A DNA stretch of 64,000 bases, from the NCBI RefSeq assembly GCF_030053895.1, contig NZ_CP125781.1:2232001-2296000 (forward strand). The letters run 5' to 3'. The notes beneath the pieces were generated by a model, which was given only the letters and a program-made list of their open reading frames with translations, did not search any database and was not told the DNA's origin. The translations under genes and the position numbers were made by a program. Of this stretch, positions 42,542 through 50,537 are shown in pieces. This DNA comes from Trabulsiella odontotermitis. Its GTDB lineage: Bacteria > Pseudomonadota > Gammaproteobacteria > Enterobacterales > Enterobacteriaceae. Position 1 is the stretch's first letter. Each line of letters opens with the position of its first letter.

Positions 42542-44197
42542 ATGAATCGCAGACGTTTTTTAAAATCTTCCATGGCTGTGGCCGCTGTTGCGGGCACCTC
42601 CGGAGTCGCTTCTCTTTTCACCAACGCCGCCTGGGCTGAAGAGTCGGATATCGCCGACGGTCAGACGCGTCGTTTTGATTACAATGTACTGCAATCGATG
42701 GCGCATGATCTGTCGCGTCAGCCGTGGGGCGGGCCGCCACGCGCGCTGCCGGAAACGCTGGCCACCATGACACCGCAGGCCTATAACAGCATTCAGTACG
42801 ACGCTGCGCAATCGCTGTGGAATAACGTTGAAGCCCGCAAGCTGGATGTCCAGTTCTTCCATGTCGGCATGGGCTTCCGTCGTCGCGTGCGCATGTTCTC
42901 GCTGGATTCGCAGACCCAGCAGGCGCGTGAAATTCATTTCCGCCCTGAATTGTTCCAGTACAACGACGCCGGTGTTGATACGAAACAACTGGAAGGGCAG
43001 ACCGACCTCGGCTTCGCCGGCTTCCGCGCCTTTAAAGCGCCGGAACTGGCCCGTCGTGACATTGTCTCGTTTCTCGGCGCCAGCTATTTCCGCGCCGTTG
43101 ACAGCACGTATCAATATGGTTTGTCTGCCCGCGGTCTGGCGGTAGATACCTTTACGGACACGCCGGAAGAGTTCCCGGATTTCACTTCGTTCTGGTTTGA
43201 AACCGTCAAACCGGGTGCCACCACGTTTACCGTCTATGCGCTGCTCGACAGCCCGAGCGTCACCGGGGCATATAAATTCGTGATCAACTGTGAAGAGAGC
43301 CAGGTGATCATGGACGTCGAAAACCACGTTTATGCACGCAAAGACATCAAACAGCTCGGCATCGCGCCGATGACCAGTATGTTCAGTTGCGGCAATAACG
43401 AACGTCGTACCTGCGACACCATCCACCCGCAAATCCACGACTCTGACCGCCTGGCGATGTGGCGCGGTAACGGCGAGTGGATCTGCCGCCCGCTGAACAA
43501 CCCGCAAAAACTGCAGTTCAACGCTTTTCAGGATAAAAACCCCAAAGGGTTTGGCCTGTTGCAGCTTGATCGCGATTTCAGCCACTATCAGGATGTGATG
43601 GGCTGGTACAACAAGCGTCCGAGCCTGTGGGTTGAACCGCGCAACGCGTGGGGCAAAGGGGCTGTCTCGCTGATGGAGATCCCGACCACCGGGGAGACGC
43701 TGGATAACATTGTCTGCTTCTGGCAGCCGGAAAAACCGGTGAAAGCGGGCGACGAACTGGACTTCAAATATCGCCTTTACTGGAGCGCGATGCCGCCGGT
43801 ACGTTCCCCGCTGGCGCGTGTGCTGGCGACCCGCACCGGCATGGGCGGTTTCCCGGAAGGCTGGGCGCCGGGCGAACACTTCCCGGACAAATGGGCGCGT
43901 CGCTTTGCCATCGACTTCGTTGGCGGCGATCTCAATGCTTCCGCGCCGAAGGGCATCGAACCGGTGATCACGCTCTCCAGCGGCGAAGCGAAACAGGTCG
44001 AAATTCTCTATGTACAGCCGTTCGATGGTTATCGCATTCTGTTTGACTGGTATCCCACGTCCGATTCCACCGAGCCGGTGGAAATGCGTATGTTCCTGCG
44101 CTGTCAGGGCGAGGCGATCAGCGAAACCTGGCTGTATCAGTATTTCCCGCCTGCGCCGGACAAGCGCAACTATGTTGATGATCGCGTGATGCGTTAA
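42542..44197 (+). CDS. opgD: OpgD (MdoD), glucan biosynthesis protein D
   Basis: A 551-residue periplasmic protein, the E. coli length. The N-terminus NRRRFLKSSMAVAAVAG is a twin-arginine signal. OpgD trims and shapes osmoregulated periplasmic glucans and is the homologue of OpgG; recent work shows beta-1,2-glucanase activity. The sequence is near identical to K-12 through the core. There is no ydcH after it: rimL begins 60 bp on. Confidence 0.95.
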   Translation: MNRRRFLKSSMAVAAVAGTSGVASLFTNAAWAEESDIADGQTRRFDYNVLQSMAHDLSRQPWGGPPRALPETLATMTPQAYNSIQYDAAQSLWNNVEARKLDVQFFHVGMGFRRRVRMFSLDSQTQQAREIHFRPELFQYNDAGVDTKQLEGQTDLGFAGFRAFKAPELARRDIVSFLGASYFRAVDSTYQYGLSARGLAVDTFTDTPEEFPDFTSFWFETVKPGATTFTVYALLDSPSVTGAYKFVINCEESQVIMDVENHVYARKDIKQLGIAPMTSMFSCGNNERRTCDTIHPQIHDSDRLAMWRGNGEWICRPLNNPQKLQFNAFQDKNPKGFGLLQLDRDFSHYQDVMGWYNKRPSLWVEPRNAWGKGAVSLMEIPTTGETLDNIVCFWQPEKPVKAGDELDFKYRLYWSAMPPVRSPLARVLATRTGMGGFPEGWAPGEHFPDKWARRFAIDFVGGDLNASAPKGIEPVITLSSGEAKQVEILYVQPFDGYRILFDWYPTSDSTEPVEMRMFLRCQGEAISETWLYQYFPPAPDKRNYVDDRVMR

Positions 44198-44206
44198 CCC
44201 ACCGCG

Positions 44207-44229
44207 CCCCGCCAGACCTGTTGGCGGGG
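44207..44229 (+). terminator. Hairpin between opgD and rimL
   Basis: CCCCGCCA and TGGCGGGG form a perfect 8-bp stem with a 7-base loop, 9 bp after the opgD stop. There is no T run. Confidence 0.55.
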
Positions 44230-44257
44230 TACCTGATGATTGCGAAAGGGAGTGCCG

Positions 44258-44806
44258 ATGGCGACAACCCCCGATATTTTTATCCCCGTCAATGACCGGC
44301 TGTCGCTGCGCGCGATCGACGAGCGTTTTGTGCCGGAACTGCATCAGTTAGTGCTGAAAAATCAGGCGTGGCTGCAACATTCCCTGAACTGGGTCAAAGA
44401 CGTCACCGACGAAAACGCCTCGCGCCAGCATGCACAGGGAAATGTCATGCTGCATCAACGCGGCTACGCCAAAATGTTTTTGATCTTTGACGGTGAAGAA
44501 ATGGTGGGGGTGTTGTCGTTCAATCAGATTGAGCCGCTGAATAAAACGGGGTATATCGGCTACTGGCTGGATGAGGCGCATCAGGGGCAGGGAATTCTGT
44601 CGCAGGCGCTACAGGCGTTTATTCATTTCTACAGCCAGCGTGGCGACGTGCGGCGGTTCGTCATCAAATGCCGGGTGGCGAATGTGCCGAGTAACCGGGT
44701 GGCGCAACGCAACGGGTTTGCACTGGAAGGCTGCCTGAAGCAAGCGGAATTCCTTAACGGCGAATACCACGACCAGAACATTTACGCGCGGATTATTGAT
44801 CCCTGA
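44258..44806 (+). CDS. rimL: RimL, ribosomal protein L7/L12 serine acetyltransferase
   Basis: A 182-residue GNAT acetyltransferase (E. coli 179). The conserved block QGNVMLHQRGYAKMF, the acetyl-CoA motif EAHQGQGILSQAL and NVPSNRVAQRNGFALEG are seen. It converts L12 to L7 by N-terminal acetylation. I choose the ATG at 44258 after AAAGGGAG; the TTG at 44240 would add residues within the ribosome site. The N-terminal 20 residues differ from E. coli. The stop is fused to the convergent ydcK stop in TGATCA. Confidence 0.9.
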   Translation: MATTPDIFIPVNDRLSLRAIDERFVPELHQLVLKNQAWLQHSLNWVKDVTDENASRQHAQGNVMLHQRGYAKMFLIFDGEEMVGVLSFNQIEPLNKTGYIGYWLDEAHQGQGILSQALQAFIHFYSQRGDVRRFVIKCRVANVPSNRVAQRNGFALEGCLKQAEFLNGEYHDQNIYARIIDP

Positions 44807-45736
44807 TCAAAGTGATCCCAACAGCGGCGTGCGCGTGATGCGCTGGTCGCCGCCAATCACTTTTTGCCCGCGCAGGTGGATCTGCTCGTCATCGAAGGTT
44901 TCAATAACCGCATCGCCGCTGATGTCGACGTCGTGCTCAATAATCACATCGCCGCGAATGCGCGCCCGTCCGTGAACGACGACATTATCATCCAGCAGCA
45001 ACGGGCCGCCCTGTAACCAGGCGTGACCGCAGATCCGTACGCGTTGTTTCAGCACGCAATTTCCTTCCACCACCGCGTCGTCGGTCACGACCGCGCCGTA
45101 GCGCAGGGTGGGGATCGCATCCTCGCCGCGACCGGCGATGATCCGCGCATGACCAGAAACGCTGGCGCAGTCGCAGATCCAGACGTTATTTTCTTCATTA
45201 CCTTCAATGCGCGCGCTGCCGAATATCTCCGCGCGGTGTTCGACAAACGCCTGATTAACGAAAACCTCGCCATAAATCTGCGCCTGATGCACAATCCGCG
45301 AACGGCTGACGATGGCGTGCTCGTAGATTTGCAGTATTTTTTCCGCATCCGGTGTCAGCCCTCGGGCGGCAATAATCTCGCAGTGCTGCAGTACACAGGC
45401 GTCGCCGAAGAGATGACATTCACCACGGATCTGCGAGGCCTGAATGGTGACGTTGTCACTGATGAGTGCCAAATGGCTGACGGAACAGGTGTCGAGCAGG
45501 CGGGCGTTATCTTCAATACGCGCCCCGGCAAACACCACGCTGTCGCTATTGTAGATCCAGCAATTACCCTGCTGACTGAGCGCGGATTCGTTGTCTATCC
45601 AGCCGCCTGTGGTTCCGGCGGTCACGTCAGCAAAATCGCACAGGGCGACAATCTGGCGCAGCGTCACGGTGCGGTTTTCCCCGTTTTCCGGGTAATGATG
45701 CTGGCGGGTTTCTTTGCTGAGGCAGTATTTGTTCAT
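44807..45736 (-). CDS. ydcK: YdcK, left-handed beta-helix protein
   Basis: A 309-residue protein (E. coli YdcK 326) made mostly of hexapeptide-like repeats, for example ISDNVTIQASQIRGECHLFGDACVLQHCEI and GNCVLKQRVRICGHAWLQGG. It resembles acyltransferases of the LbetaH fold, but no acyl donor or substrate is known. The common N-terminal LSQQGNCWIY and C-terminal RITRTPLLGSL are conserved with E. coli. It lies tail to tail with rimL with no spacer base. Confidence 0.88.
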   Translation of the reverse strand: MNKYCLSKETRQHHYPENGENRTVTLRQIVALCDFADVTAGTTGGWIDNESALSQQGNCWIYNSDSVVFAGARIEDNARLLDTCSVSHLALISDNVTIQASQIRGECHLFGDACVLQHCEIIAARGLTPDAEKILQIYEHAIVSRSRIVHQAQIYGEVFVNQAFVEHRAEIFGSARIEGNEENNVWICDCASVSGHARIIAGRGEDAIPTLRYGAVVTDDAVVEGNCVLKQRVRICGHAWLQGGPLLLDDNVVVHGRARIRGDVIIEHDVDISGDAVIETFDDEQIHLRGQKVIGGDQRITRTPLLGSL

Positions 45737-45798
45737 CGTGGTTGCTCGTCACTGTCGGTTAACATAAACGTAGCAAAGATCTTCGTAGCGTGGTTTTG

Positions 45799-45821
45799 AA
45801 GGTTCCTTTAAAATGCATCTT
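45799..45821. promoter_or_regulatory. NsrR-like operator upstream of tehB
   Basis: Half-sites AAGGTTCCTTT and AAATGCATCTT are separated by one A. The second equals the NsrR consensus half and the first matches it at 8 of 11 positions. It lies 37 bp before the tehB start. NsrR binding upstream of tehAB is reported for E. coli, as I recall. Confidence 0.65.
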
Positions 45822-45857
45822 AAAACGACACTTAAAATTAGAAAGAAAGGATTAACC

Positions 45858-46451
45858 ATGACCTGTGACGAAAACTACTTTACTGATAAGTACGGCCTGA
45901 CGAAAACGCACTCTGAAGTACTGCACGCCGCAACGATCATCCCGCCGGGCAAAACGCTCGATCTGGGCTGCGGCAACGGGCGCAACAGTCTTTATCTGGC
46001 GGCCAACGGGTTTGATGTCACCGCATGGGATAAAAATCCGATGAGCATTAATAATCTGGAAACCATTCGTCAGGAAGAGGGGCTGAATAATCTCCGTACC
46101 GCGATTCAGGATCTTAATAGCCTTAGCTTTCACGGGGAATATGATTTTATTCTCTCGACGGTAGTGCTGATGTTTCTGGAAGCGAGCACCATTCCAGGGC
46201 TTATTGATAATATGCAGCGCTGTACCAGGGCCGGTGGATATAACCTGATTGTGGCAGCAATGGATACGGACGATTATCCCTGCACCGTGGGTTTTCCGTT
46301 TGCTTTTAAACCGCGTGAGCTGAGCAATTATTATACTGGCTGGGAATTGCTCAAATACAACGAAGAGGTCGGCGAATTACACCGCACTGATGCTAACGGT
46401 AATCGTATTAAGCTGCGCTTTGCCACCATGCTGGCGCGCAAACCGGCGTAA
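45858..46451 (+). CDS. tehB: TehB, S-adenosylmethionine-dependent tellurite methyltransferase
   Basis: A 197-residue methyltransferase, the same length as E. coli TehB. Motif I is LDLGCGNGRNSLYLAANGFDV. It methylates tellurite and related chalcogen oxyanions. In K-12 it is the second gene of tehAB; here tehA, the membrane channel, is gone, and only 121 bp separate tehB from divergent ydcK. The ATG at 45858 follows AAAGGA and gives the E. coli length; an earlier in-frame ATG lies inside the NsrR-like site. Confidence 0.93.
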   Translation: MTCDENYFTDKYGLTKTHSEVLHAATIIPPGKTLDLGCGNGRNSLYLAANGFDVTAWDKNPMSINNLETIRQEEGLNNLRTAIQDLNSLSFHGEYDFILSTVVLMFLEASTIPGLIDNMQRCTRAGGYNLIVAAMDTDDYPCTVGFPFAFKPRELSNYYTGWELLKYNEEVGELHRTDANGNRIKLRFATMLARKPA

Positions 46452-46461
46452 CCGGCCATTC

Positions 46462-46491
46462 AGCCCATCTGACGATGGGCTTTCTTTTTTT
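46462..46491 (+). terminator. Rho-independent terminator of tehB
   Basis: AGCCCATC and GATGGGCT with loop TGAC, followed by TTCTTTTTTT. Confidence 0.9.
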
Positions 46492-46584
46492 CGATATTTT
46501 GATCTTCCCCGTTTATTGCCACAACAAACCCCACCGACGTTTGCTATAACTACCTTGCACTCATGCATTTAAAGGGATTCCTAC

Positions 46585-47253
46585 ATGCGTACTAAAGCGT
46601 TATTTAGCGTGGCCGTTATTACGGCCATGATGGCGTTAACGGGTTGTGCTTCAAAAATTGCGCAGCCTGATAAGTATTCCGGCTTTTTAAAAGACTACTC
46701 AAATCTGAAAGAGACGACCTCCGCTTCCGGTAAACCGGAATTACGCTGGATCGACCCTGATTACAACCCTGCTAATTACGACAACGTGGTCTTTAACCCG
46801 ATCGTTTATTATCCGGTGCCGAAACCGAACACGCAGATTGCTCAGAAAGCGCTGGATCAAATCCGTAATTACACCAACACACAACTGAAACAGGCGATCG
46901 CCGAGCGTAAACCGCTGGCGACAACGGCCGGGCCGCGCAGTCTGATTTTCCGTGGTGCCATTACCGGTGTGGATTCCAGCAAAGAAGGGCTGCAGTTCTA
47001 TGAAGTCATTCCTGTCGCGATGGTTGTGGCGGGAACCCAAATGGCAACCGGTCATCGCACGATGGACACCAGCCTCTATTTTGAAGGGGAGTTGATCGAC
47101 GCGAAAACCAATAAGCCGGTGATTAAAGTGGTACGCAAAGGCGAAGGGAAAGAGCTGGCGAACGAAAACACGCCGATGACTGTCGATACGCTGAAACAGG
47201 TGATCGACGATATGGCCATCGATGCAGTGAAATTCGATCCAAACCAGAAATAA
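46585..47253 (+). CDS. ydcL: YdcL, DUF3313 lipoprotein
   Basis: A 222-residue lipoprotein, the same length as E. coli YdcL. The lipobox is LTGC with Cys21, followed by ASKIAQPDKYSGFLKDYS. DUF3313 proteins have no known function. The conserved TTAGPRSLIFRGAITGVD and MATGHRTMDTSLYFEGEL support the call. It stands between two rho-independent terminators and is likely a single-gene unit. Confidence 0.92.
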   Translation: MRTKALFSVAVITAMMALTGCASKIAQPDKYSGFLKDYSNLKETTSASGKPELRWIDPDYNPANYDNVVFNPIVYYPVPKPNTQIAQKALDQIRNYTNTQLKQAIAERKPLATTAGPRSLIFRGAITGVDSSKEGLQFYEVIPVAMVVAGTQMATGHRTMDTSLYFEGELIDAKTNKPVIKVVRKGEGKELANENTPMTVDTLKQVIDDMAIDAVKFDPNQK

Positions 47254-47259
47254 GACCAC

Positions 47260-47289
47260 AGGCGCCATCTTCTGATGGCGCCTCATTTT
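47260..47289. terminator. Bidirectional terminator between ydcL and the EamA gene
   Basis: AGGCGCCATC and GATGGCGCCT with loop TTCT, followed by CATTTTT on the + strand. Confidence 0.85.
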
Positions 47290-48198
47290 TCAGGCGGTTT
47301 TACCGCGCAACCCCCGCGGGCGAAACCAGGTTTCCGGTCTGGCAAACATCACCAGATTGCCCACCAGAATTAACGCCAGGCCAACAACGGCGTTCAGATG
47401 CCAGACATATCCCTCGTAAAACGTCGAAATGGTCAGCGCCACCAGCGGGAACAGCAGGGTGCTGTAGGCGGCATTGCTGGCACCGATGCGCCCGACCAGC
47501 GTGAAATAGGCGCCAAAGGCGACCACCGATCCCAGCAGCGCCAGATACAACAGCGCGCCCATATAGCTGAGCGTCCACTGCGGCGTAAAGTCATCGCCAC
47601 GGAACAGGGCAATCGCCCCCATTACCAGCGTGCCATACAACATCGCCCAGCTATTGGTGGTCAGCGTTTCCAGACCGCGACGCTGGTGGCGCAGGCTCAA
47701 CATATTGCCGAGCGAAAAACCGTACGTCCCCAGCGCGCTCAGTCCGATGCCGAACAGCAAAGAGGTATTAACGCCGCTTGCAAGTAGATCGTCCCAGAAC
47801 AGCGTCACAATACCGGTCAGCCCCAGCAGCGCCGCCAGATAAAAGCGCCCTGGCGGTTGCTGGCGAAAAAACAGAAAGCTATTGATGGCGTTGAACAACA
47901 CCGCCATGGAGAAAATCACCGATTCCAGACCGGTATTGATGTACGCCGCCGCGGTATAAAAACACCAGAAGTTAAAGCAAAACACGCAGCATCCTTGTAG
48001 CAGGCAAAAGAGATGATCGCGAAAGCTCAGACGACGCAGACGGCGCAGGGCGATCAGCACCACCAGCATGGTGATGCTGGCGACCGCAAAGCGCCAGAAG
48101 ATCGACACCGGTGCAGGCACCGGCCCTTGTTGCAGAAAAATGGCAATCCACGTCGTTCCCCAGATAACCACGACCAGCGCATACAATAAGACGTTCAT
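47290..48198 (-). CDS. EamA/DMT-superfamily exporter
   Basis: A 302-residue inner-membrane protein with ten predicted helices and two EamA repeats, the first beginning VVIWGTTWIAIFLQQGPVP. This family (RhaT/YdcZ/YddG type) exports amino acids and metabolites; the substrate here is unknown. A Cys- and Phe-rich helix (LLQGCCVFCFNFWCF) stands out. It is divergent from an AraC regulator that probably controls it. Neither is at this site in K-12. Confidence 0.85.
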   Translation of the reverse strand: MNVLLYALVVVIWGTTWIAIFLQQGPVPAPVSIFWRFAVASITMLVVLIALRRLRRLSFRDHLFCLLQGCCVFCFNFWCFYTAAAYINTGLESVIFSMAVLFNAINSFLFFRQQPPGRFYLAALLGLTGIVTLFWDDLLASGVNTSLLFGIGLSALGTYGFSLGNMLSLRHQRRGLETLTTNSWAMLYGTLVMGAIALFRGDDFTPQWTLSYMGALLYLALLGSVVAFGAYFTLVGRIGASNAAYSTLLFPLVALTISTFYEGYVWHLNAVVGLALILVGNLVMFARPETWFRPRGLRGKTA

Positions 48199-48381
48199 TT
48201 TTTATTCTCTCGTGTCACAACCTGCCTCCAGTCTGACGAATAACGTGCAAATGCGCTGTCATTCGCTTGCGTCTGACTTGCATATTCTTGCGGTTTTTCT
48301 GCCAGACACCGCTCACAACGCTGGCATCGGACGCGGACTCTTCATAGACTGGAGCTCTGATCCATCGATTTAACGGTTGCC

Positions 48382-49254
48382 ATGTCTCACGCTTACAGTA
48401 CCTTCGAAACGCTGTGTAAACAGAACGCCGTCCTGCGGGATACGGTGTCGCTGAACTCTGGCATTCAACTGGCGTCCTGGTACAACAAGCACGACACCGT
48501 CACGGTGAAAAGCGATCATCACACCCTGAGTTTGTATGTGGCAGACGGCTACGAAAGCTATCAAAAAACGCCAGGAGGCTGGAAAAACGGCGGCGGCCCG
48601 GACCGTTTTTGTCTGATGCCGAAAGAGGGCGAAACAACGTGGGACATTCGCGACGATCTGTCGTTTGTGCATCTGTATTGCACGGATGAACACCTGCGCG
48701 ACACGGCCGAGAAAATCTGGGATCGCAGCCCGGCGGTACTGACCCTGGATGAGAAAATTTTCGCCGACGACGCCAGAATCACCGCGGTTTATCGTCAGTT
48801 TCTGCTCGGCTGCGACTGGCAACAACAGGCGAATCAGTTAACGCTCAGCAGCGCCAGTACGCTGTTGCTGACCCACCTGATCCAGCACTATTCCAGCGTG
48901 CAATGGCGTCTGCCAACGGTGACCGGCGGGCTGGCGCCGTTTGTGCTGCGCAATACGCTGGCGTATATCGAAGAGAACCTGTCACAACCGCTGACCCTCG
49001 CGGCGCTGGCGCAGGAAGCGGCGCTCAGCGAATATCATTTCGCGCGGATGTTCCGCCAGTCGATGCAGATGGCGCCGCATCAGTATGTGATGCAGCGGCG
49101 TATGGAAAAGGCGAAGGAACTGGTGCGCTATTCGGCGATGTCGCTGACGGAGATCGCCCTGGCCTGCGGGTTCAGCTCCGCCAGCCATTTCAGCAACCGC
49201 TTTCGCAGCGCGACCGGCAAAACCCCGTCGCAACTACGCGCGGCGGCGCAATGA
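48382..49254 (+). CDS. AraC-family regulator
   Basis: A 290-residue regulator with a cupin-like N-terminal domain and a C-terminal double helix-turn-helix (LTLAALAQEAALSEYHFARMFRQ; SLTEIALACGFSSASHFSNRFRSATG). It is divergent from the EamA exporter across 183 bp, a usual exporter-activator pair. Its last 21 bp overlap the convergent ydcO end. The short direct repeat GTCTGAC at 48231 and 48271 lies between the two genes and could be part of its operator. Confidence 0.85.
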   Translation: MSHAYSTFETLCKQNAVLRDTVSLNSGIQLASWYNKHDTVTVKSDHHTLSLYVADGYESYQKTPGGWKNGGGPDRFCLMPKEGETTWDIRDDLSFVHLYCTDEHLRDTAEKIWDRSPAVLTLDEKIFADDARITAVYRQFLLGCDWQQQANQLTLSSASTLLLTHLIQHYSSVQWRLPTVTGGLAPFVLRNTLAYIEENLSQPLTLAALAQEAALSEYHFARMFRQSMQMAPHQYVMQRRMEKAKELVRYSAMSLTEIALACGFSSASHFSNRFRSATGKTPSQLRAAAQ

Positions 49255-50397
49255 CAGCACGGCGTAGCACAGTCCGCCGAATAACAATCCCCAGAAGGCC
49301 GAACCGATCCCGATAAGCGTCATGCCGCTGGCAGTCACCAGAAAGGTGACAATCGCCGCGTCGCGCTCGTTTTCCTGCGCCAGCGCCTGCACCAGACTGC
49401 CGCTGAGCGTGCTGAGTAGCGCCAGCCCGGCCAGCATCTGGATCCACGCCATCGGCAGTGCCCCCATCAGCGCGGTAATCGATCCGCCAAATATCCCTGC
49501 CAGCAGATAAAACACGCCCGCCGTTGCCGAGGCGCGCCAGCGCTCTTTGGGATCGGGGTGTGCATCCGGGCTCTGACAAATGGCGGCGGTGATGGCTGCA
49601 ATACAAATGGAATAAACGCCAAATGGCGACAGCAGCAGCGCCAGACCGCCGGTAAAGATAATCAGCGGCGAGACCGGCACCGGATAACCGCCCGCCTGTA
49701 GCGTGGCAAATCCGGGGGCGTTCTGTGAGGCCATCGTCACCAGAAAGAAGGGGATCCCGACGCTAATCAGCAGCGACGGCGTAAACTGCGGCGCAATAAA
49801 TTCAGGGACTACCACGGCGAAAGAGAGTGGTGCAGCGGCGATTTCATCTCGCAGCAGCGCCACAGCGCAGCCCGCTATCAGCGCGGCGGTCACCGCATAG
49901 CGCGGGGCGAACGCTTTTACTACCAGCCACGCCAGCAGCATACTGCCGCACAGCAGAAGGTGTTGTTGCAGGCTGACAAACGCCTGCAGACCGAAACGCA
50001 ACAGGATCCCGGCGAGCATCGCCGCCGCCAGTGAATGAGGAATTATTTTCATCAAACGCGCAAACAGTCCGGTGACACCGCACAGCACGATCAGCGCATT
50101 GGCGAAGACAAACACTCCGACAGCCTGCGCCAGCGTGACATGCTCTAATCCGCTCACCAGCAGTGCGGCACCGGGCGTGGACCAGGCGGTCAGCACCGGC
50201 GCTTTGCGCCATAAGGTCAGCGCCAGCGTGCTGATCCCCATCGCCAGACCCAGCGCAGTCATCCAGCCGGCGATTTGCGTCGGCGTGGCCTGGGCGGCTG
50301 CGGCCGCCTGCCAGATAATTGCAGCTGAACTGGCATATCCGACCAGCACCGCGACGAAGCCGGACATCAACGTGGGAAAGGGAAGCGCGCTGCGCAT
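49234..50397 (-). CDS. ydcO: YdcO, BenE-family membrane transporter
   Basis: A 387-residue BenE (benzoate/H+ symporter-like) protein (E. coli 391) with about twelve hydrophobic segments and the family phrases GYASSAAIIWQAA, TAWSTPGAALL and MASQNAPGFATLQAGGY. Benzoate transport is only inferred from the family. AAGGAG precedes the ATG. In K-12 the regulator ydcN (sutR) lies between ydcO and rlhA; here they are separated by 140 bp and ydcN is missing. Confidence 0.92.
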   Translation of the reverse strand: MRSALPFPTLMSGFVAVLVGYASSAAIIWQAAAAAQATPTQIAGWMTALGLAMGISTLALTLWRKAPVLTAWSTPGAALLVSGLEHVTLAQAVGVFVFANALIVLCGVTGLFARLMKIIPHSLAAAMLAGILLRFGLQAFVSLQQHLLLCGSMLLAWLVVKAFAPRYAVTAALIAGCAVALLRDEIAAAPLSFAVVVPEFIAPQFTPSLLISVGIPFFLVTMASQNAPGFATLQAGGYPVPVSPLIIFTGGLALLLSPFGVYSICIAAITAAICQSPDAHPDPKERWRASATAGVFYLLAGIFGGSITALMGALPMAWIQMLAGLALLSTLSGSLVQALAQENERDAAIVTFLVTASGMTLIGIGSAFWGLLFGGLCYAVLSLRRRA

Positions 50398-50537
50398 AAA
50401 TAACTCCTTATGTGTTATAACGTCCGTTGCAATGTAACATTGTCCGTAACTATCGCAACGATGGAAAAAGTTTTCGTCCGGGCGCGGTTCTGACTACAAT
50501 AGCCGCCATTTCGAACCTGACGGATAACGACGATTAC

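Noticed and set aside
42560..44344. 594-codon open frame antisense to opgD
   Set aside because: Shadow frame; composition is Arg/His/Gln rich with no recognisable domain, and opgD on the other strand is certain.
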